Notes: generated from the letters alone by a model not told the origin. Positions 25,463-35,712 are shown, numbered from the stretch's first letter. The stretch is 64,000 bases of DNA from Paraburkholderia xenovorans LB400 (GCF_000013645.1 NC_007951.1:3844001-3908000), one strand, 5' to 3'. Program-made: numbers and translations.

Positions 25463-25689
25463 GGTCTACCTCGTGAAGCTTCTCAATGTCTCTGTATTGT
25501 CCATCATGACCGGCCCGTCCGGCGCGCAGGCTTTTTTACCGGGCGGGCGCCCGATAATACGCTGACTGGCGGGTTCGGTAAAAAGTTCGCTCCGCACGAT
25601 TCGCCGAGGCTTTGTACAATGGTTCGACATGCCCGGCTCGTGCGTCAGAAGCGCGCGCGCCGACTCGAGTTCCAACACTACAGAACGTC

Positions 25690-28386
25690 ATGGCCGATAC
25701 CGCAACGCCCAATGTGATTCGCCGCGCCGACTACGCGCCGCCCGCCTTCCTGATCGACACCGTCGCGCTGGAGTTCGATCTGGTTCCTGAACGCACGGTG
25801 GTCCGCAACACGATGCGCGTGCGCCGCAATCCGGAAGCCGCGCGCGCCGCGCATCTGGAACTGATGGGCGAACAGCTGGAGTTCGTCAGCGCCGCGATCG
25901 ACGGCAAGCCGTTCGCCAATGCTCATGCGCACGACCACGGCCTGCTGCTCGACAACGTGCCGGACCAGTTCGAACTGACGCTCACGAGCATCTGCAATCC
26001 GGCTGCGAACACCACGCTGTCGGGCCTGTACGTGTCGGGCGGCAACTTCTTCACGCAGTGCGAGGCCGAGGGCTTTCGCCGTATCACTTACTTCCTCGAC
26101 CGCCCGGACGTGATGGCGACCTTCACGGTCACGCTGCGCGCCAGCAAGGCCGATTATCCGGTGCTGCTGTCGAACGGCAATCTGCTCGAAGAAGGCGATT
26201 TGCCGGACGGCCGCCACTTCGCGCGCTGGGAAGATCCGTTCCGCAAGCCGAGCTACCTGTTCGCGCTGGTCGCCGGCAAGCTGGTCGCGCTGGAAGAACG
26301 CGTGAAGAGCGGCTCGGGCAAGGAAAAGCTGCTGCAGGTGTGGGTCGAGCCGCACGATCTGGACAAGACCCGTCACGCAATGGATTCGCTGATCCATTCG
26401 ATCCGCTGGGACGAGGAACGCTTCGGGCTCGAACTCGATCTGGACCGCTTCATGATCGTCGCGGTGAGCGACTTCAACATGGGCGCGATGGAGAACAAGG
26501 GGCTCAACATCTTCAACACGAAGTACGTGCTGGCGAATCCCGAAACGGCAACGGACACCGACTTCGCGAACATCGAGGCCGTGGTCGGCCACGAATATTT
26601 CCACAACTGGACCGGCAATCGCGTGACGTGCCGCGACTGGTTCCAGTTGAGCCTGAAAGAAGGCCTGACGGTATTCCGCGACCAGGAGTTCTCGGCCGAC
26701 ATGGCCGGCGGCGCGACTGACGAAGCCGCGCGCGCCACCAAGCGCATCGAGGACGTGCGCGTGCTGCGCCAGATGCAGTTCGCCGAAGACGCGGGGCCGA
26801 TGGCGCACCCGGTGCGCCCGGAAAGCTACGTCGAGATCAACAACTTCTACACGATGACCGTCTACGAGAAAGGCTCGGAAGTCGTGCGGATGTATCAGAC
26901 GCTGTTCGGCCGCGACGGCTTCCGCAAGGGCATGGACCTGTACTTCAGGCGCCACGACGGCCAGGCCGTGACCTGCGACGATTTCCGTCACGCGCTCGCC
27001 GACGCGAACGGCCGCGATCTCGCGCAGTTCGAGCGCTGGTATAGCCAGGCCGGCACGCCGCGGGTGTCCGTGCGCACGCAATACGACGCCGCGCAGCAAC
27101 GCTACAGCGTGACGCTCACGCAAGGCTACGGCGAAGCCGCGCCGGCCGCGCGCGAAACGCAGAAGGGTCCACTGCTGATTCCGTTCGCGATCGGTTTGAT
27201 CGGCAAGGACGGCCGTGACCTGCCGCTGCAACTGGAAGGCGAAGCGCAGGCCGGCAAGGCGACCACGCGCGTGCTCGAATTCACGCAGACCGAACAGACC
27301 TTCACATTCGTCAACGTGGCGCAGGAACCGCTGCCTTCGCTGCTGCGCAATTTTTCGGCGCCGGTGATCGTCGAATACGACTACTCGGCGCAACAGCTGG
27401 CATTCCTGCTTGCCCACGACAGCGACCCGTTCAACCGCTGGGAAGCCGGCCAGCGGCTCGCCACGCGCGAACTGCTCACGCTCGCCGGGCGCGCCGCCAC
27501 GGGTGTGCCGCTGCAACTCGACGATTCCGTGGTCGCCGCGTTCGCACGCGTGCTGACCGACGAAACGCTCTCGCCTGCGTTCCGCGAACTCGCGTTGATG
27601 TTACCTTCGGAAGCGTATCTGGCCGAGCAGATGGCCGAATCGAATCCGGCGGCCGTGCACGCCGCGCGGCAGTTCGTGCGCAAGCGTCTTGCCAATGCGC
27701 TCAGAAGCGACTGGCTCAACGTGTACGAGCAGCATCGCACGCCGGGGGCGTACGAGGCCACGCCTGAAGCGTCCGGTCATCGCGCGCTGAAGAATCTCGC
27801 GCTGTCGTATCTCGCCGAACTGGACGATCCAGCAGAGGCCGTGCGTCTCGCGTCCGCGCAATACGATGCGGCGAACAACATGACCGACCGCTCGGCGGCA
27901 CTGTCCGTGCTGCTCAATGCGTCGGCGGCCAACGGCGGCAGCGCCGAGGCGCAGCAGGCGCTGGACGACTTCTACCGGCGCTTCGAAAAGGAACCGCTCG
28001 TGATCGACAAGTGGTTTGCCTTGCAGGCCACGCAGCGCGGCAGCGCGCAACGTCCGGTGATCGACGTCGTGCGCAGGCTGATGACTCACCCGGCTTTCAA
28101 CCTGAAGAACCCGAATCGCGCGCGCTCGCTGATTTTCAGCTTCTGCGCGGCGAACCCGGCGCAGTTCCATGCCGAAGACGGCTCGGGCTATGCGTTCTGG
28201 GCCGATCAGGTGATCGCGCTCGACGCCATCAATCCGCAAGTGGCCGCCCGCCTCGCCCGCTCGCTGGAATTGTGGCGCCGCTTCACGCCGGCGCTGCGCG
28301 ACGGCATGCGCGCGGCACTGGAGAAAGTGGCCGCGCAGGTCAAATCGCGCGACGTGCGCGAGATCGTGGAGAAAGCGTTGGCGTGA
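25690..28386 (+). CDS. pepN: Aminopeptidase N
   Basis: An 898-residue M1 zinc metallopeptidase of the cytosol that removes N-terminal residues from peptides. GAMENKG is the exopeptidase motif; HEYFHNW supplies the zinc histidines and catalytic glutamate, with the third zinc ligand in the LKEGLTVFRD region about 20 residues later. Length and the C-terminal helical domain fit the E. coli type (870 residues). The ATG at 25690 starts the conserved N-terminus; no strong ribosome site precedes it. Confidence 0.96.
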   Translation: MADTATPNVIRRADYAPPAFLIDTVALEFDLVPERTVVRNTMRVRRNPEAARAAHLELMGEQLEFVSAAIDGKPFANAHAHDHGLLLDNVPDQFELTLTSICNPAANTTLSGLYVSGGNFFTQCEAEGFRRITYFLDRPDVMATFTVTLRASKADYPVLLSNGNLLEEGDLPDGRHFARWEDPFRKPSYLFALVAGKLVALEERVKSGSGKEKLLQVWVEPHDLDKTRHAMDSLIHSIRWDEERFGLELDLDRFMIVAVSDFNMGAMENKGLNIFNTKYVLANPETATDTDFANIEAVVGHEYFHNWTGNRVTCRDWFQLSLKEGLTVFRDQEFSADMAGGATDEAARATKRIEDVRVLRQMQFAEDAGPMAHPVRPESYVEINNFYTMTVYEKGSEVVRMYQTLFGRDGFRKGMDLYFRRHDGQAVTCDDFRHALADANGRDLAQFERWYSQAGTPRVSVRTQYDAAQQRYSVTLTQGYGEAAPAARETQKGPLLIPFAIGLIGKDGRDLPLQLEGEAQAGKATTRVLEFTQTEQTFTFVNVAQEPLPSLLRNFSAPVIVEYDYSAQQLAFLLAHDSDPFNRWEAGQRLATRELLTLAGRAATGVPLQLDDSVVAAFARVLTDETLSPAFRELALMLPSEAYLAEQMAESNPAAVHAARQFVRKRLANALRSDWLNVYEQHRTPGAYEATPEASGHRALKNLALSYLAELDDPAEAVRLASAQYDAANNMTDRSAALSVLLNASAANGGSAEAQQALDDFYRRFEKEPLVIDKWFALQATQRGSAQRPVIDVVRRLMTHPAFNLKNPNRARSLIFSFCAANPAQFHAEDGSGYAFWADQVIALDAINPQVAARLARSLELWRRFTPALRDGMRAALEKVAAQVKSRDVREIVEKALA

Positions 28387-28415
28387 AGTCCGCCTGAGCG
28401 CTGTTGTCGCATCGG

Positions 28416-28444
28416 AAAGCCGGCACGCGTTGCCGGCTTTTTTT
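28416..28444 (+). terminator. Rho-independent terminator after pepN
   Basis: AAAGCCGGCA / TGCCGGCTTT stem, 5-base loop, then a run of Ts. Confidence 0.92.
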
Positions 28445-28528
28445 CGCCCTGCGTTTGCTGGCGCGGTGGCGCGCGGCTCCAACGTTGGCCATCTGGACGA
28501 CTGGTCGGCTCGCGCCGGCGGGGTGAAA

Positions 28529-28578
28529 GTAAACGCATTCATTTAACGGTTTACGTTTAACGCTATGCGTTATATCAT
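28529..28578 (+). promoter_or_regulatory. Candidate higBA promoter with operator dyads
   Basis: The region before the toxin start holds two dyads: GTAAAC (28529) with GTTTAC (28549), and AACGC-TAT-GCGTT (28559-28571). A -10-like TATCAT follows at 28573-28578. HigA-type antitoxins bind such dyads to repress their own operon. The link is inference from position. Confidence 0.55.
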
Positions 28579-28581
28579 CCC

Positions 28582-28864
28582 ATGATCACGACATTCGGCG
28601 ACAAAGCTACGGCGAGAATTTTTCAAGGCAGGTTCGTGTACTCACTGCCGCTTCACATGCAAACGCTCGCGCACCGCAAGCTGCTGCTGATCGACGCTGC
28701 GGAGTCCGTTTGCGATCTGCACGCGCCGCCGGGCAACCGGCTGGAAGCGTTGCAAGGCCAGCGCAGCTGGACAATGGAGTATCCGGATCAATGCGCAATG
28801 GCGCATCTGTTTTCATTTCGTCGACGGGGAGGCGCTGAATGTCGAGATTGTCGACTATCACTGA
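28582..28864 (+). pseudogene. higB: HigB family toxin, frameshifted
   Basis: A RelE/HigB mRNA-cleaving toxin gene broken by one extra base. The first frame reads HRKLLLIDAAESVCDLHAPP and GNRLEALQGQRS, then loses the family pattern. Dropping one T at 28768 restores GQWSIRINAQWRICF and HFVDGEALNVEIVDYH with a stop at 28862-28864, giving a normal 93-residue HigB. As written, the first frame would stay open far into higA and make a chimeric product. It could be a true mutation, a phase-variable site or a sequencing error. The antitoxin gene 16 bases downstream is intact. Confidence 0.85.
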
Positions 28865-28880
28865 TTATTGGGAGACCGGC

Positions 28881-29336
28881 ATGGTCATCAAACGCTCCGA
28901 TCTGGACAGCATCGATTTCTCGGGCATCGACTCCGGCAACAGCATCCCGGAAATCCATCCGGGCGAAATTCTGCGCAGCGAGTTTCTCGAACCGCTCGGC
29001 ATGTCCGTCAATGCGCTCGCGCTCGCGCTGCGCGTGCCGGCGCCGCGCATCAACGACGTCGTGCGCGGCAGGCGCGCCGTCTCGGCGGACACCGCGCTGC
29101 GGCTCGAACGCTATTTCGGCGCGAGCGCGCAGTTCTGGCTCAACCTGCAGATCGCTTACGACCTGCGCGTCGCCACGGCGGCGGCCGGTGAACAGATCGA
29201 ACGTGAAATCGAACCCATGCCGAAGGCGGAGCGCCCGAAACTGCCGAAGGTTTCGAGCGATCACGCGCGGGCCGCGGCGCTCGCGGCGAGCGTGAGCGGC
29301 AAGATCGCGGCGGGCAAGGCGCGCCGCAAAACCTGA
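28881..29336 (+). CDS. higA: HigA family antitoxin, XRE-type regulator
   Basis: A 151-residue protein with the HigA signature HPGEILRSEFLEPLGMSVNALA followed by a helix-turn-helix (RINDVVRGRRAVSADTALRLERYFGASAQFWLNLQ). It would bind and neutralise HigB and repress the operon. The ATG at 28881 has GGGAG six bases upstream. About 50 residues of Ala/Lys-rich tail follow the DNA-binding domain, longer than the usual antitoxin of about 100 residues. With the toxin frameshifted it may persist as a plain repressor. Confidence 0.9.
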   Translation: MVIKRSDLDSIDFSGIDSGNSIPEIHPGEILRSEFLEPLGMSVNALALALRVPAPRINDVVRGRRAVSADTALRLERYFGASAQFWLNLQIAYDLRVATAAAGEQIEREIEPMPKAERPKLPKVSSDHARAAALAASVSGKIAAGKARRKT

Positions 29337-29470
29337 ATTTCGCCACGCGTCGGTGTGTCCGGCGGGTGTGTCCGGCGGCGTTGCCGTGCACGGTGCCCAC
29401 GCAAAAGCACGGAGCCGACACAACGAACGGTTAAAATCCGAATATTCCTCAAGCCTCCCGGAGTACAGCA

Positions 29471-30487
<1,017 letters not shown>

Positions 30488-30497
30488 GTTCAGGGGC

Positions 30498-30527
30498 TTG
30501 CCAAGCTGATAAAGAAGTCCCTATAAT
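30498..30527 (+). promoter_or_regulatory. Promoter of tRNA-Thr
   Basis: -35 TTGCCA, an 18-base spacer and a perfect -10 TATAAT at 30522-30527, 15 bases before the tRNA. Confidence 0.8.
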
Positions 30528-30542
30528 CTCGTTTCTCCTGAT

Positions 30543-30618
30543 GCCGGAATAGCTCAGACGGTAGAGCAGCGCATTCGTAATGCGAAGGTCGGGGGTTCGA
30601 TTCCTCTTTCCGGCACCA
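30543..30618 (+). tRNA. tRNA-Thr (anticodon CGU)
   Basis: 76 bases including an encoded CCA. The acceptor stem GCCGGAA pairs with TTCCGGC, the anticodon loop is TTCGTAA, and GGTTCGATTCC forms the T arm. The sequence closely matches E. coli tRNA-Thr(CGU). Confidence 0.97.
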
Positions 30619-30631
30619 TCAAGATTCAAGC

Positions 30632-30665
30632 AAAAGCCCAGTCGTCACGACTGGGCTTTTTGTTT
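30632..30665 (+). terminator. Terminator after tRNA-Thr
   Basis: AAAAGCCCAGTCG / CGACTGGGCTTTT with a 3-base loop and a T-rich tail. Confidence 0.93.
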
Positions 30666-30730
30666 TCTGCGTCTGCTTTCCGCTTCTGCAAGCACTACTG
30701 CGAAAGGCGTAAGCAAACGGCAGCGCCGTC

Positions 30731-30943
30731 TCACCCACCCAACTCCGGCCGGTCGAATTGCGCCGTGACGAAAAGGTTACGCGCCACGACCGTATCTTCC
30801 ACGCGCACTTCCACGCGCGCCGGTTCAACCCGCTGCGTGCCGTACGCCGCGACCACTTCCTGCGGCGCCGAAGAAAACCACAGAATCCGGCCGGCGCACT
30901 CGATTCCGACCTGACGACCTTTCCAGTACACAGCGTTTTCCAT
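30731..30943 (-). CDS. Hypothetical small protein (70 residues)
   Basis: A 70-residue protein starting MENAVYWKGRQVGIECAG and ending FVTAQFDRPELGG. The pattern alternates beta-type strands with glycines (GRILWFSSAP, VEVRVEDTVVARN), like a small beta-barrel. No family is recognised. The ATG at 30943 has GAGAG upstream; the frame stays open to 31039, but the extra part looks unstructured. It lies alone on the minus strand between tRNA-Thr and the uvrA-like gene. Confidence 0.6.
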   Translation of the reverse strand: MENAVYWKGRQVGIECAGRILWFSSAPQEVVAAYGTQRVEPARVEVRVEDTVVARNLFVTAQFDRPELGG

Positions 30944-31206
30944 GGCGCAACTCTCTGAAGGAAGAAGACTGCCATCTTCCGCGCCTGTAGTTGCGCGTCC
31001 GTTATCCACCGCACTCTCGGCCGCAGATAGCTGCTTCAATGATAGACGGTGATGCCTGGTTGACGGCTTCCGCGCGGATTACGCATGCGTCTTGCGCGCC
31101 GACCTCACCTTCACTGGCATCATCGCCATTTCATCGGGCATATTCCGTGCAACCTCACAAGCGTTCTTCCGCTTCGCGCGGCCACGCTTATCCGTTACTC
31201 ATCGAT

Positions 31207-33906
31207 ATGGACGCCATCCGCAACAAGCCCCGCTCGACACCGCCCGCACCTGGCGCGAACACATTCACCGGCTTCGTGCGCGTGCGCGGCGCGCGCGAGC
31301 ACAATCTGAAAAACGTCGACGTGCAGATTCCGCGCGACGCGCTTGTCGTGTTCACCGGCGTGTCCGGCTCGGGCAAATCGTCGCTGGCATTCGGCACGCT
31401 GTACGCGGAAGCGCAGCGGCGCTATTTCGAATCGGTTGCGCCGTATGCGAGACGCCTGATCGACCAGGTCGGCGTGCCTGAAGTCGACGCAATCGAAGGC
31501 CTGCCGCCCGCGGTCGCCTTGCAGCAGCAACGCGGCACGCCGAGCGCGCGCTCGTCGGTGGGCAGCGTGACAACGCTGTCGAGCCTCGTGCGCATGCTGT
31601 ATTCGCGCACCGGCGACTATCCGCCGAAGCAACCCATGCTGTTCGCCGAAGATTTCTCGCCGAACACGGTGCAAGGCGCCTGTCCGACTTGCCACGGACT
31701 CGGTCGCGTGTATGAGGTCACCGAAAAATCGATGGTGCCCGACGACTCGCTGACCATTCGCGAGCGCGCGATCGCCGCATGGCCGCCCGCATGGCACGGC
31801 CAGAATCTGCGCGACATTCTGGTCACGCTCGGCTACGACGTCGATACGCCGTGGCGCGACTTGCCGAAGAAAGACCGCGACTGGATTCTCTTCACGGACG
31901 AACAACCGACCGCGCCCGTCTACGCCGGCCTTACGCCGAAGGAAACGCGCGCCGCGCTCAAGCGCAAGGACGAGCCGAGCTATCAGGGCACCTTCACCGG
32001 CGCGCGGCGCTACGTGCTGCACACGTTCGCCAACACCCAAAGCGCGCTGATGAAAAAACGCGTCTCGCAGTTCATGATTGGCAGCGTCTGCCCGGCCTGT
32101 CATGGCAAGCGGCTCAAGAAAGAAGCGCTCTCGGTGAAGTTCGCCGGGCTCGACATCGGCGAATTTTCGCAGTTGCCGCTCGCCAGACTTACCGCGATGC
32201 TCGAACCGATCGCACGCGGCGAATGGCCGGAAACGGCCGACGCGAATTCGGGCAACGGCGCCGGCAAAACCACCGGCAAAGGCGGCGTGCTCAGCAGAAG
32301 CGCCATGCGCGATGCCGTCGACAAACGGGTCGCAGCGGGCGGCTCCGCGCACAAAGCCTCGCCCGACGTGCGGCGCACGCCCAACCTGTCCGAGGAAAAG
32401 CGCGTCGCCGCGCAACGCATCGCGGCCGAGCTGCTCGAACGGCTGACGACGCTGGTCGATCTGGGCCTGGGTTATCTCGCGCTGGAGCGCAGCACGCCCA
32501 CGCTGTCGTCCGGCGAATTGCAGCGCCTGCGGCTCGCCACGCAGTTGTCGTCGCAGTTGTTCGGCGTCGTGTACGTGCTCGATGAGCCGTCGGCCGGTCT
32601 GCATCCCGCCGACGGCGAAGCGCTCTTCAGCGCGCTGCAAGGACTGAAGGCGGCGGGCAATTCGCTGTTTGTGGTCGAACACGATTTGCAGATGATGCGG
32701 CGCGCCGACTGGCTGGTCGACGTCGGTCCCGCGGCGGGCGAAGCCGGCGGCCATGTAGTCTATAGCGGGCCGCCCGCCGGACTCGCGAAGGTGGAGGCGT
32801 CGCAAACGCGCCGGCATCTGTTCGCGCCGCCCGCGCCCGTCGACCGCACGCCGCGCGAACCTGCCGGCTGGCTGCGGCTCGCCGGGATCACGCGCAACAA
32901 CCTGCACGGGCTGGACGCGGCGTTTCCGCTCGGCTGCCTGACCGCGGTCACCGGCGTATCCGGCTCGGGCAAATCGAGCCTCGTGAGTCAGGCGCTGCCC
33001 GAGCTGGTGGCAAGCCACCTCGGTCGCGCTTTCGAAAACCCCGACGACGACGAGCAAGACTCGTTGCTCGCCGCCGCGACCGCGCCGACCGGCGGCCATA
33101 TCGCCGAAGGCATGGATGCCGTGCGGCGGCTCGTGCGCGTCGATCAGAAACCGATCGGCCGCACGCCGCGCTCGAACCTCGCCACGTACACCGGCCTGTT
33201 CGACCATGTGCGCAAGCTGTTCGCTGACACGCCGCTCGCCCGTAAGCGCCGCTACGGCGCGGGCCGCTTTTCGTTCAATGTGGCGCAAGGCCGTTGCCCG
33301 ACTTGCGAAGGCGAGGGTTTTGTCAGCGTCGAACTGCTGTTTCTGCCGAGCGTCTACGCGCCCTGCTCGACGTGTCACGGCACGCGCTACAACCCGCAGA
33401 CGCTGGAAATCACATGGCGTGATAAAAACATTGCCGAAGTGCTCGGCCTGACCGTCGACGCCGCCTGCGAATTCTTCGCCGACGAGGCCAGCGTGATGCG
33501 CGCGTTGAAAGTGCTCCGCGACATCGGCCTCGGTTATCTGCGGCTCGGCCAGCCGGCCACCGAATTGTCCGGCGGCGAAGCCCAGCGCATCAAACTCGCC
33601 ACCGAACTGCAGCGCGCGCAACGCGGCGAGACGCTGTATATCCTCGACGAACCGACCACCGGCCTGCATCCCGCCGACGTCGACCGGCTCATGGTGCAAC
33701 TCCAGGGACTCGTGGATGCCGGCAATACGGTGGTGGTCGTCGAGCACGACATGCGGGTGGCCGCGCAAAGCGACTGGGTCATCGACGTCGGCCCCGGCGC
33801 CGGAGACGCCGGCGGCAACATCGTCGCGAGCGGGACACCGGCCCACGTCGCGCGTGCGAAGGAAAGCCGCACCGCCGGGTATCTGCGGCAACAGCTCGTA
33901 GCGTGA
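31207..33906 (+). CDS. UvrA-like excinuclease subunit, class II (UvrA2)
   Basis: An 899-residue tandem ABC ATPase. Walker A GVSGSGKSSLAF begins about 50 residues in and a second GVSGSGKSSL near 580; CxxC zinc modules are seen at CPTCHG, CPACHG, CPTCEG and CSTCHG; both signature motifs are present (SSGELQR, LSGGEAQR). The roughly 115-residue UvrB-binding insert of normal UvrA is missing: the frame passes from LVRMLYSRTGDYPP almost straight to GACPTCHGLG. This defines class II UvrA, linked to DNA-damage or drug tolerance. A disordered linker lies at about residues 344-398. The ATG at 31207 precedes the conserved FTGFVRVRGAREHNLK. Confidence 0.9.
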   Translation: MDAIRNKPRSTPPAPGANTFTGFVRVRGAREHNLKNVDVQIPRDALVVFTGVSGSGKSSLAFGTLYAEAQRRYFESVAPYARRLIDQVGVPEVDAIEGLPPAVALQQQRGTPSARSSVGSVTTLSSLVRMLYSRTGDYPPKQPMLFAEDFSPNTVQGACPTCHGLGRVYEVTEKSMVPDDSLTIRERAIAAWPPAWHGQNLRDILVTLGYDVDTPWRDLPKKDRDWILFTDEQPTAPVYAGLTPKETRAALKRKDEPSYQGTFTGARRYVLHTFANTQSALMKKRVSQFMIGSVCPACHGKRLKKEALSVKFAGLDIGEFSQLPLARLTAMLEPIARGEWPETADANSGNGAGKTTGKGGVLSRSAMRDAVDKRVAAGGSAHKASPDVRRTPNLSEEKRVAAQRIAAELLERLTTLVDLGLGYLALERSTPTLSSGELQRLRLATQLSSQLFGVVYVLDEPSAGLHPADGEALFSALQGLKAAGNSLFVVEHDLQMMRRADWLVDVGPAAGEAGGHVVYSGPPAGLAKVEASQTRRHLFAPPAPVDRTPREPAGWLRLAGITRNNLHGLDAAFPLGCLTAVTGVSGSGKSSLVSQALPELVASHLGRAFENPDDDEQDSLLAAATAPTGGHIAEGMDAVRRLVRVDQKPIGRTPRSNLATYTGLFDHVRKLFADTPLARKRRYGAGRFSFNVAQGRCPTCEGEGFVSVELLFLPSVYAPCSTCHGTRYNPQTLEITWRDKNIAEVLGLTVDAACEFFADEASVMRALKVLRDIGLGYLRLGQPATELSGGEAQRIKLATELQRAQRGETLYILDEPTTGLHPADVDRLMVQLQGLVDAGNTVVVVEHDMRVAAQSDWVIDVGPGAGDAGGNIVASGTPAHVARAKESRTAGYLRQQLVA

Positions 33907-34019
33907 TCGCGAAGGAAGAAAGCGCGGATGCACGGACAGGTCGAGCTACTGACAAATCAGCAACCTACTCCGCGCCGATGAAAATCCCGGGCGCCTGCAG
34001 CTTGAAAATGACGGCCAAC

Positions 34020-34057
34020 AAAGGCCCACCGTTCGCGTCGCAACGGTGGGCCTTTTT
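34020..34057 (+). terminator. Terminator after the UvrA2 gene
   Basis: AAAGGCCCACCGTT / AACGGTGGGCCTTT stem with an 8-base loop followed by Ts. Confidence 0.92.
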
Positions 34058-34502
34058 ATTCACGCACGAATCAAGAAAAGTGTTTTCCTCGTCAACGAAT
34101 CGCGCAGACCGATCGTTTACGAAACAATGGGGGCTGAATGCCCAGACTGAAATGGTCGGTAATTAACGAACGTTCGCCCTTTAAGAAGAAAATCCTGCCG
34201 ATGCGGCACCGCACAAAATCCACGCAGATTGACTGATAATAAGTCAATAAAGCGGGTGGTGTGCAAGCGCAGAGGGCGACGTGCTGAATGACCCGCAGAA
34301 CAAGGCTCGGAACGGCACGGAAGAAATATGGGACTGCCTTGACTCGCGAAAAGCGCAAACAGGCAACCGATAAATTCTATTCAAACATTCCGTTCCATTG
34401 TTGGCCTGTGCCGTTAAAGCAACAAACAACCTGTGACCCACATCAGGCTCTGGTGTAAAACGGGGACCGAGGCAGATAATCGGTTTGTAAAGGAGAAAGA
34501 TC
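34058..34502. other. Intergenic region before the 49-residue gene
   Basis: About 445 bases of lower GC content, with no coding pattern. A perfect ATTGACT/AGTCAAT dyad lies at 34228-34248 with an AT-rich loop. The promoter of the small gene should be here; TGTGAC (34432) and TAAAAC (34456) with an 18-base spacer is a weak candidate. Confidence 0.45.
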
Positions 34503-34652
34503 ATGGATGCCAAACCACCGAAAGTTCCGACCCCGGATAAAGTCTTTTGCCCGGATCCGGAACCCGCTGGCGTCGAGTTTCTGGGTGCCGAACTGCCTGA
34601 GCATGTTCGTGCCTTTTTCGACGAACAACGCAAGTCGTGCGATTCGAAGTAA
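34503..34652 (+). CDS. Small protein of 49 residues, unknown function
   Basis: Starts MDAKPPKVPTPDKVFCPD and ends FFDEQRKSCDSK, with two cysteines, a proline-rich N-terminal half and a charged helix-like C-terminal half. The ribosome site AAAGGAGAAAG seven bases before the ATG is one of the best in the window, which argues it is translated. There is no signal peptide or membrane segment. It sits alone between the UvrA2 terminator and the secreted chorismate mutase. No family is recognised. Confidence 0.65.
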   Translation: MDAKPPKVPTPDKVFCPDPEPAGVEFLGAELPEHVRAFFDEQRKSCDSK

Positions 34653-34945
34653 CTGTGCAGTTGCGCGATGCAGCATCGGCGCCCGCGCGTCCGGCGCGCG
34701 GCGCATGTTGGCACACGCCCCGATTTTCGTGTTCAAACCGATTTGTGATACGAGGTGAATCGGTCTGAATTGCACAACGCCTGGCCGTGCGGCCGGCGTA
34801 TGTTTCTGCGCGCCTCAAGAAGAAGCCCGCGTGGAAGTTTTCCCGCGCACCGTTCGCTTCCCGTGAAAACGAAGATGCTGCATGCTCAGCGCATCGTCTA
34901 TTCTTCTGGTTTTTCTTCCGCGGCTGCCCGGCCACTGCCACCTCC

Positions 34946-35542
34946 ATGAATCGTTCGTACCGCTTCGGCGCGTCATGCGCGCTCGCGCTCTTCGCTACCC
35001 TCGTTTTCACGCCAGTTCCCGCTGTTGCGGATGGTGACGACACCGCCCTCACCAATCTGATCGCGCTGACTTCGCAGCGTCTCGCGCTCGCGGAACCGGT
35101 GGCACGCTGGAAGTGGGCCAACCATCAGGACATCACCGACACGCCGCGCGAGAACGCCCTCCTCGCCGATGTCGAAAAGCGCGCCGCTGCGGCGAACGTC
35201 GACCCGGCATTCGCCCGCGCCTTCTTCCAGGATCAGATCGATGCGAGCAAGGACGTGCAAAACGCGCTGTTCGCCACCTGGCGCAGCACGCAGGCGCCGC
35301 AAGGACCCGCGCCCGATCTTGCGACCAGCACGAGACCGCAGCTGGACCGGTTGACGCAATCGCTGGTGGCCGGCCTCGCACGCGTGCAGCCGCTGCGTGC
35401 CGCGCCGGATTGTCCGTCGCGCGTCGCGCAATCGCTTGCAAGCTGGAAATCGCTGACCCGATACGATTCGCTTCGTTCGAGCGCGCTGACACGCGCGCTT
35501 GGGCACGTGTGCGAAACGGGTGGCGTGGGTGCGACCGGCTGA
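34946..35542 (+). CDS. Periplasmic (gamma-class, AroQ) chorismate mutase
   Basis: A 198-residue protein with a Sec signal peptide (hydrophobic run, cleavage after VPAVA). The mature helical domain has LIALTSQRLALAEPVARWKW, then ALLADVEKRA and FFQDQIDASKDVQ, typical of the secreted AroQ gamma class that turns chorismate into prephenate outside the cytosol. The C-terminal half has two cysteines (PDCPSRV, HVCETGG) likely to form a disulfide. The ATG at 34946 puts the signal peptide at the N-terminus; a longer upstream frame lacks one. The purpose of periplasmic chorismate mutases is not settled. Confidence 0.88.
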   Translation: MNRSYRFGASCALALFATLVFTPVPAVADGDDTALTNLIALTSQRLALAEPVARWKWANHQDITDTPRENALLADVEKRAAAANVDPAFARAFFQDQIDASKDVQNALFATWRSTQAPQGPAPDLATSTRPQLDRLTQSLVAGLARVQPLRAAPDCPSRVAQSLASWKSLTRYDSLRSSALTRALGHVCETGGVGATG

Positions 35543-35712
35543 TTGGGCCGGCAACAAGCGCTGAGCGTGCGCGGCAGTCGGCCCGAAGGCTGAATGCGCG
35601 CGTTGACCTGCGTTGGGCGGCGAGTTATCGGGCAGGAATAGCGGCTGGAAACAGAGGCGGGCCGCAGAAAGGCCAAAAACAAAGCCGCCAAATGCCAAGC
35701 AGTCGGACTTCG

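Noticed and set aside
25678..27516. A 612-codon minus-strand frame inside pepN
   Set aside because: Shadow of the M1 peptidase; composition biased to Arg, His, Val, with no domain.
28582..29295. A 237-residue fusion protein from the toxin start through higA
   Set aside because: Only the first 62 codons look like HigB; the rest is the out-of-phase reading of the toxin end and the antitoxin gene.
31195..33933. A 912-codon open frame antisense to the UvrA2 gene
   Set aside because: High third-position GC removes stops on the opposite strand. The product is Arg/His/Gln-rich with no motif, while the plus strand has clear ABC motifs.
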